Shown: one piece after another, positions 58,588 through 64,000 of the stretch
How the letters are laid out: each line of letters starts with the position of its first letter
Numbering within the stretch: the stretch's first letter is position 1
Source: Pseudisothecium myosuroides
Lineage: Eukaryota; Streptophyta; Bryopsida; Hypnales; Lembophyllaceae
NCBI GenBank assembly: GCA_951799445.1
Contig: OX637296.1
Span: 11,222,001 to 11,286,000, forward strand
Reading direction: 5' to 3'
DNA: 64,000 nt
The notes under the pieces: generated by a model
What the model was told of the DNA's origin: nothing
The model's input: the letters and a program-made list of their open reading frames with translations, nothing else
The model's database searches: none
Position numbers and translations under genes: made by a program

Positions 58588-59345
58588 TTAATAAAAAACA
58601 AAAAACTTGTCAAGATCTCAATCATTAGATTGGTATGGGTTTGGAATTTGGACTTGGACTTTAGAGACTTCACTTTATGGCCTTCCAAATTGAGAGGCCG
58701 TGGGAATTCATTGTTAAGAATTTAGACTTTAGGTTTGACTTTAGGTTTGGCTTTGAGAGGCTTCACACTAGGGCCATGTAAATTGAGAGGTGTGGAAGTT
58801 CATTGCCAAGGATTTGGACTTTAGGCTTGGCCTTGAGAGGCTTCACACTATAGCTGGCCAAAGGCTACAATTCCTTTATTTTATTGCCTATTTATTGCTC
58901 ATTCTTTGGACTCTCGACAAAGTTTGGCCATTCAATCCCTCAGCCTCTCAACTTGGAAGGTCATAGTATAAAGTGCCCCTAATGTTTTGTGGTTTGGATA
59001 TACTAATATTCATATTCTTGTGATTTTTTTGAGACAGTGAATTGTATTTGTTAAATTTGCACAAGCTCCTTGTATGGAAATCCCAAATTCTTGAGAATTC
59101 CCCTTAGTACATCCTTGGCATACAATATTGCAATCTTTGTCAAAGTTTCTTTACATCTTTTATGAGTTTTTATATTCCTCAACCAAAAACAAAGCTTTGG
59201 CTTTATATGTGACATTTTTTAGTTGTTGTAGTCATTCTTTTGTTAGTTTGTTTAAGAAAAACACTCACAAGCAGCAAAGCTTTAAATTGAAGTAGAATAG
59301 TGCAATTAATAATTCTCCACTCTAGTTTTATTCCACACAGGGGAT
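58588..59345. repeat. Diverged repeats and weak foldback before the transposase region
   Basis: 58640-58860 contains about 2.5 units of a 95 bp repeat (GACTTTAGGTTTGGCTTTGAGAGGCTTCACACT). 58938-58985 carries CTCTCAACTTGGAAGGTCATAG, the reverse of the phrase TATGGCCTTCCAAATTGAGAGG at 58677. No gene was seen. Confidence 0.5.
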
Positions 59346-59520
59346 TGCTATTTTGCGTGCATAGAGATGCAAGCGTAGAGCGTAGAGCGTAGATTTGCGA
59401 GCATAGAGCGCTAGAAGTTATTTATTTTTTAGAATGCGGGCGATAAAGTAAAAGTTATGGAACATTTTAAGTGTGAATACTCCTGAAATTTATAATAAGG
59501 ACGGACCTATGACCGCGGAG

Positions 59521-59617
59521 TATTCCGAAATGAAACTCCTCTCCACCATATTACTGCAGCCTATGACCGTGGAGTAGGGTGCAAAAATATGGTGGAGAGG
59601 AGTTTTATTTCGGAATA
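59521..59617. repeat. Short near-perfect hairpin (32 bp arms, 33 nt loop)
   Basis: 59521-59552 (TATTCCGAAATGAAACTCCT...) and 59586-59617 are reverse complements with one mismatch. The phrase CTATGACCG(C/T)GGAGTA occurs before the left arm and again in the loop. It lies about 650 bp beyond the transposase stop codon and might be part of the element's terminal region, a MITE, or a small-RNA hairpin. Confidence 0.75.
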
Positions 59618-60272
59618 TGCATGTACTGTCTAGAAGACGGAAGTCGCTAGTATCGGTCACAGGGTCCTATAACCGTGGTGATAAGGGTTTAGGGTGTGAG
59701 AAGATATGATATCTGTGGTTGTGGATCGAAGCAAGAAGAAGAGTGGAAAGGAAGCCGAGAGGGAAGGAGGAGGTATTGTTTAGGGGGTTGCAAGATTTAG
59801 GGAATGTACGTGTTGGGGAATGGGCGCAGAGGAGTTTGGAAGAGCGGTTATAGTGGTGGTAGAGGAACAGATAGTGGTTAAAGTGGTGTAGCTTATGTTT
59901 AGAGTTTAGAAGGCGTATGCAAACAGTTTAGTGTGCGGAGAGATGGTGGGTTTAGAGTTCAGAGTGATTTCAGAACACTTGGAAGACAGCCGCAGTTGGC
60001 CCCGAGAACGGAAATTGGATTTAGGGATTCAGAGAACCAAGAAGGCTTGGATATAAGACAGACGCTTAAGATTCAGGGTACAAACTCATGTCATGCATTG
60101 GAAGGTTGAGTGCAAAATACTCCAAGGACATCTATAGGGTTTGATTTTGGAGCAAGCAGACAACAACAACAGCTGCGTTCAGGAACTTTGGCAGTGGCCC
60201 TTCAAGTCTCACCACCTTCTCTTTTAAGTAGGGGAGTGGATCACACTGCGATAACAGGACTATTCATCCCCA
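59618..60272. other. 3' flank of the transposase gene
   Basis: Moderate GC, no recognised gene on either strand. It presumably includes the 3' untranslated region of the minus-strand gene. GAGCGTAGAGCGTAGAGCGTAG-type repetition lies further out at about 59373-59410, near a possible element end (GGGATTGCTATTTTGC at 59341). Confidence 0.4.
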
Positions 60273-63200
60273 CTATGCACCGTAGTGTTTTAGTAGCAGA
60301 ATCTGTAGAACCTGTTTTATCTCATTCCAGCTGTAACTAGGAGCATGCATGAAGATATTTACCTCCGGATCAAACCCACAAACAACGACGAATATGTAGT
60401 ACAGGTGCTTATAGTACGTCCATGCTCCTCGCTTGCCAAGTGACTTCTGTGACATGTCTTTGAACGATGGGCAGTCGCAGCTTGGGAATTGACCAATCGT
60501 CGGTAAATACCTAGAGACCTTAGAAATATTTCTGGACTCCACTGTAACAATGCAACCGAGAGCTGGAGGAGGAACCATTAGAATACTGCAGATCTCCCCA
60601 ACAATAGACAGAGCAGAAGCGCAGTTGTTGTGGTGCTTCGTTGTTGGAGCGGCAGGGGTCCTCCGAATGTTTTTCCCATATCGCTTGGTGGGGTGATCTG
60701 ATGGATTTGGAGGAGGAGGATAGTTGCCCAAGTTTGCAGAAATGGCTTCCCCAAACAACTTTCGAGGGGATAGCTTCACGCGCTCCATAAGGTTGAATTC
60801 GGCGTTTTCAAGAGTTAGAATCTCTTTCCTTGTCAAGTTCGTGCCCATCTTAACAGGCCAAACATCAGGGACGACAGGTTTAGAGAGTACCCATTTCCGC
60901 CGAGTTCCATTGACACAACGATTGATGTCATCATTGCAGAAGAAGAACTGCTTGTTCTCCAATCTGACCTTTTTGTAATTGTCCATCATTCCGGTGTAAG
61001 TTGGGGCAGCTGTACTTCGATTGTCCTGCACAATCTTTGCCACACATTTCTTTTTGGTCTTGGCCTGGAGAGCAAAGCAAGCTTTTGCAGACTTTTTCGA
61101 CAGTCTTGCAATATGCCACTGCCGCTCATCGCACACAGTCTCCTCGACTGATTTGACATGCTTTGCCGGAGAGTGAGTCAATGGTGACTGTAGTGTGGGA
61201 GTAGTACCTTCTCCTTGGCTAAGTTCAAGATCTGATGGTGGGTCCTCGGCAGTGAGATTAACAATCACTGGATTGAGCTGTTGTGCCTTGCGCCTTGGGC
61301 GGGAGACACTGATCTTGTTAGGGCGGTGCGAGTCAAATTCTGATCCCGGAGGGAGTTCTGCCTTTCGCTTCAAAGAAACAAAAACTTCCTCCCCTTCCAG
61401 ATGTGGGTTACGTGTGTAGAAGACGTCAGCACCAGGCATATTGGCGAGGGCAGCATGAAGAACCTTCGAATTTCCGGAGCGCTGAGCAGTGCGTTGGGCT
61501 ATACGAAGACGGAGTTGTTCTTTCCCCGGACCAGTACCTGGCTTTCCACCCTTCAGGAATTGGTAGTAAGCAACAACCTGCATGAATGCTCTGACCATGT
61601 CATCAACGGAAGCAACGTATAGATCATTTCCTCTTTTGCCGAACTGTTGCAACCACTTGTTGTGGACCGACTCCGCCAAATTACATGACGGCATCTCGGC
61701 CAATTTGGTTGGTGAAAGGTCCTGCACGCAATCCTACAGGATGAGTGTTCAAACAAGGAAGAAGACTACAGAACATTAGGTGACAGGAGACAAAGAGATG
61801 CAAGAACTGCCACTACCAAGGAGTAATGCCGATAGCGGCATTGCAATTGCAAGGTGGGCGAAACGAAGTGGAAAACCAACTGAAGCTTGCATTTACCAGT
61901 TCCATGAATCCTCCCCATTGGCGGTATCGAAAATGCCAGAATGAGAGCCATAAGTCGAGTCTTGGAAGTGCTTCATTAGTTGAAGCTCCAGATGATAACC
62001 ACCAAGCACGGATGGCCAAGTATCTACTCTGAGCCTCCTCTAATGATACAGAGTTCTTGTATTGTTTACAGAGGCGTCGATGCTGATCCTGCAAGTCTGC
62101 TTTGATATTTGTCTTCGTGTGTTTCTCCAGTGATTGGGTCCAATGGAAAAGGCATGTCCTCTCGCGGTTTACCATGGGGATTGCTGGATCACCAGAACCG
62201 TATACAACACGTACAGCATTCCAGTTTGCTTGAGCACTGTCTGCCATGAACCCTTTGAAATTTGGATTAGTAACACCGAGCCTAGAAGACACAGGATTCA
62301 GATTCTTCCAAAACACTTGTTGAACTGCCACATCTTCAGATTGCATATCGCAAACCGCAATAGTCATGATGCGGCAGTATGTGGAGTCATAGACGTGACA
62401 GGCCATCGTGGTCCAAGACTTTACCCGTTTGACATGGTCGAACATCATCCACGCGTTTTCCAAGTCCCCTCCGGGTTGCATACGCTTGACTAGGTCGACC
62501 CCACTTCCGGAGCCTAGTTCCGCCATTTTGAAAATGAAGACCTTGTTAGAGTCCGCCCCTTGTCCCAGAAACCTGTTTTTCTGGATGAAGGCCCAATTGC
62601 TGGACCCTCTCAGTTTGGTGATGCTATCTAGGACGCCAAAACGACAGAGGTATCTGAAAGTGGTTACCTCGTTCCGAATACTCGGAGATGACATTTGCTT
62701 GAATTTGTCCAAGACCGGGATTAGTTCGTCAATGGCTAGAGTCTTCTGAGGAATACCTTCCGGGCATAGAAGTAATTTGCCAAGGTACTCCTTCGTCGCC
62801 TCGAGGACAATGGCAGAGTTTGTCGCAGATGGAGCCCTTTCTATATGTTCTCCAATAAGACTACGGAGTTTGGCAGCTGATTCTCGACTATTTCCTTGTT
62901 TCACAGGATGTGCATGGAATCCAAGATGGATACAGGCATGGGTCATGTGACTTGGGCCGTAAACATAATATATCTTTGCAGGACAACTATCTAAGCAAGT
63001 AGGCTTCACAAGACAGAGGGCACAGACGACAATAGAGTTAGATAGTGGATCAGATCTGGGAATGAAGGCAGAGGAGGCAAGACCTTCCCACTCAGTTTCG
63101 TTTGACGGAGACAAACGGTTGGGCCTACTTCCATATTCACAATCAGTATTATCGCAACGTAGATGTCCCAAGCAATTGGACAATCTGAATGAAAGTTGAG

Positions 63201-63860
63201 ATGCTGATTGGATATGCATAGTAGCCGTTTGAGTCCAAGCGTGTCCGTCATCCTTTTTATCCATGCCATGCAGTTGCCCAGCCTTTGTGGATAACGGATA
63301 CTTCCCCATTGGAGGGAGCTCGAAGATGATATCACCATTGAAAACAGGAGGCAGACATTCTACCTTCTCTATCGGAATTGAATTGTAATCTAACTTGCTA
63401 AGGATTGACCTAGCGCCCTTGTTGGTATTCAACTGGCGAAGGCAGTGGACGATACTCTCAGCAGGTGGCAAGGGAGGCTTAGAACTGGATGGACCTGAAC
63501 AACGGGAGGGACCTGACTCAAGAACGGAATGTGCGCGTACGACCGGTTGTGGGAGCACAAAATGTAAGGATAAGGTTAGTTAGCTAAGGATATAAAAGAA
63601 GGAGTGAGAAATGGTAAAATTTTTAGCTTTTTACAAGGCTTAGATAGGAGTTTTACCAAAATTAAGATTTTTCCATTATAGGATAATAGTAAATAGATAA
63701 ATAGGTTAAGAAGGGGAAATTAGATTCCCTGATTTATCGAGATATCCGGAACCGGATACGGAACCGGTGGATGAATCTGGACTTGTTCAATATACCGGGG
63801 CCGGATATAAACATGTACCGGAGGATACCAGAGGATACCGGAGATCCCAGAAGAAGCCAT
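60273..63860 (-). CDS. Mutator-like transposase with GCM/WRKY-type and SWIM-like fingers
   Basis: Proposed three-exon gene: 63860-63839, 63512-61897 and 61721-60273, about 1030 residues. The main exon (numbered from codon 63558) has a GCM/WRKY-type zinc finger (Cys135, Cys140, Cys179, Cys182, Cys188, Cys192, then THACIHLGFHAHPV with His215 and His217). The MULE core follows: Asp391 in VYDST, Asp440 in MADSAQ, and the CxxH signature CLFH (469-472). The third exon supplies the catalytic Glu in NLAESVHNKW (residue 17) and a SWIM-like C415xC417...Y437xH439 near the end. Position 437 is normally Cys; the codon is TAT. The enzyme would bind and cut element ends in the nucleus. The frame is otherwise open. 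The terminal repeats are not both in the window. Domain calls are from motifs; exon 1 is inferred. Confidence 0.8.
61722..61896 (-). other. Intron 2 of the transposase gene (175 bp)
   Basis: The donor is CTG|GTAAATGC and the acceptor GTGCAG|GACC. Both flanking exons end and begin on a codon boundary, so removal joins FMEL directly to DLSPTK. This brings the third catalytic residue (Glu in LAES) into one protein with the two Asp residues. The frame starts at 61727 and 63558 are GTG, not ATG, which supports splicing. Confidence 0.85.
63513..63838 (-). other. Proposed intron 1 of the transposase gene (326 bp)
   Basis: The ATG at 63860 in CCCTCATGGCTTC has a good plant start context and opens MASSGIS before a donor (TCCG|GTATCC). 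A branch-like CTAACTAAC near 63575 and two acceptors, GAGTCAG|GTCC (exon from 63512) and GTTCAG|GTCC (exon from 63494), both have the matching phase. No ATG lies upstream in the main frame before a stop at 63580. The model is inferred and needs RNA evidence. Confidence 0.5.
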
Positions 63861-63876
63861 GAGGGCAATTCTGCGA

Positions 63877-63964
63877 TCCAACGGCTCTACCGGAAGATAA
63901 GGAAGACCGTTTAACGGTCACAATCCTCCGGGATTTCAGCGGGAACGGAAAACCCTAACGGCTG
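63877..63964. promoter_or_regulatory. Cluster of three AACGG (MSA-like) motifs upstream of the transposase
   Basis: TCCAACGGCTC (63877-63887), TTTAACGGTCA (63910-63920) and CCTAACGGCTG (63954-63964) resemble the mitosis-specific activator element (YCYAACGGYYA) bound by three-repeat MYB proteins in plants. The middle one is part of a 15 bp near-palindrome GACCGTTTAACGGTC. They lie within 105 bp of the proposed start codon. Function is inferred only. Confidence 0.4.
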
Positions 63965-64000
63965 GAAAGCGGCTGGACGGGAGAGAAGACCCAGGGGTCG

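Noticed and set aside
61725..61727. Frame 60273-61727 as a separate 484-residue gene
   Set aside because: It starts at GTG inside an intron, and a codon-perfect splice joins it to the upstream exon. The catalytic Glu it carries belongs to the same DDE core.
60359..61779. Plus-strand and alternative frames overlapping the transposase
   Set aside because: They are shadows of the minus-strand exon. The transposase motifs are in one frame only.
63556..63558. GTG as start codon of the 581-codon transposase frame
   Set aside because: Plant genes rarely start at GTG, and a spliced upstream exon with a good ATG context and matching phase is available.
1..64000. CRISPR arrays, tRNA or rRNA genes, or a bacterial operon
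   Set aside because: No regular short spaced repeats, cloverleaf-like sequences, rRNA cores or gene clusters with ribosome-binding sites were seen.

Overview
The window looks like nuclear DNA of a land plant. It is AT-rich, almost free of ordinary genes, and packed with decayed, nested transposable elements. Three observations point to plants: a foldback at 2815-3017 carrying a perfect plant miR319, plant-type CACTA and Ty3/gypsy remnants, and plant-like splice sites in the one well-preserved gene. A bryophyte or lycophyte would fit, because the miR319 form and the GCM/WRKY-finger transposase resemble what I recall from those groups. The species cannot be fixed from the sequence. No bacterial genes, tRNA, rRNA or CRISPR array were seen.

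Region by region. 1-2050 is AT-rich and holds two MITEs, one PIF/Harbinger-like with a TTA target duplication. 2050-6720 is a GC-richer, non-repetitive island with a TATA box, a GA-rich leader and the MIR319 hairpin; no protein gene could be recognised there. 6724-10117 contains two copies of a ~720 bp TIR element (family A), a long near-perfect hairpin flanked by TA, and a MITE. 10-29 kb is repeat-rich intergenic DNA with a tandem array, foldback elements (family D), and several elements with CCCCTAAAG-type ends bounded by TTAA (families B and C).

29.0-56.6 kb is best read as a stack of nested insertions. A Ty3/gypsy retrotransposon provides the base: LTR at 29027-29680, gag remnant at 29985-31260, protease/RT/RNase H/integrase remnant at 41813-44580, and a partial LTR at 55335-55681. 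It is split by a pogo-like DDE transposon on the minus strand (32.2-38.5 kb), by a CACTA element with a TGA duplication (38560-41809), and by a ~10 kb block with LTR-like arms in inverted orientation (45324-55328). The pogo-like gene is itself broken by a palindromic family A element and by a smaller CACTA element containing further foldbacks. TTAA-bounded elements sit inside the gag remnant and inside the 3' LTR.

56.6-64 kb holds another TTAA-bounded element, a 32-bp-arm hairpin, and the only substantially intact gene: a Mutator-like transposase on the minus strand. It has an N-terminal GCM/WRKY-type zinc finger, a DDE core split by a 175 bp intron, and a C-terminal SWIM-like finger with one ligand replaced.

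The most unusual material is the TTAA-bounded (piggyBac-like) non-autonomous family, for which three related sequences supply empty sites; the two ~1 kb hairpin elements; and the inverted LTR-like block, in which each arm carries a TATA box and a small acidic open exon.
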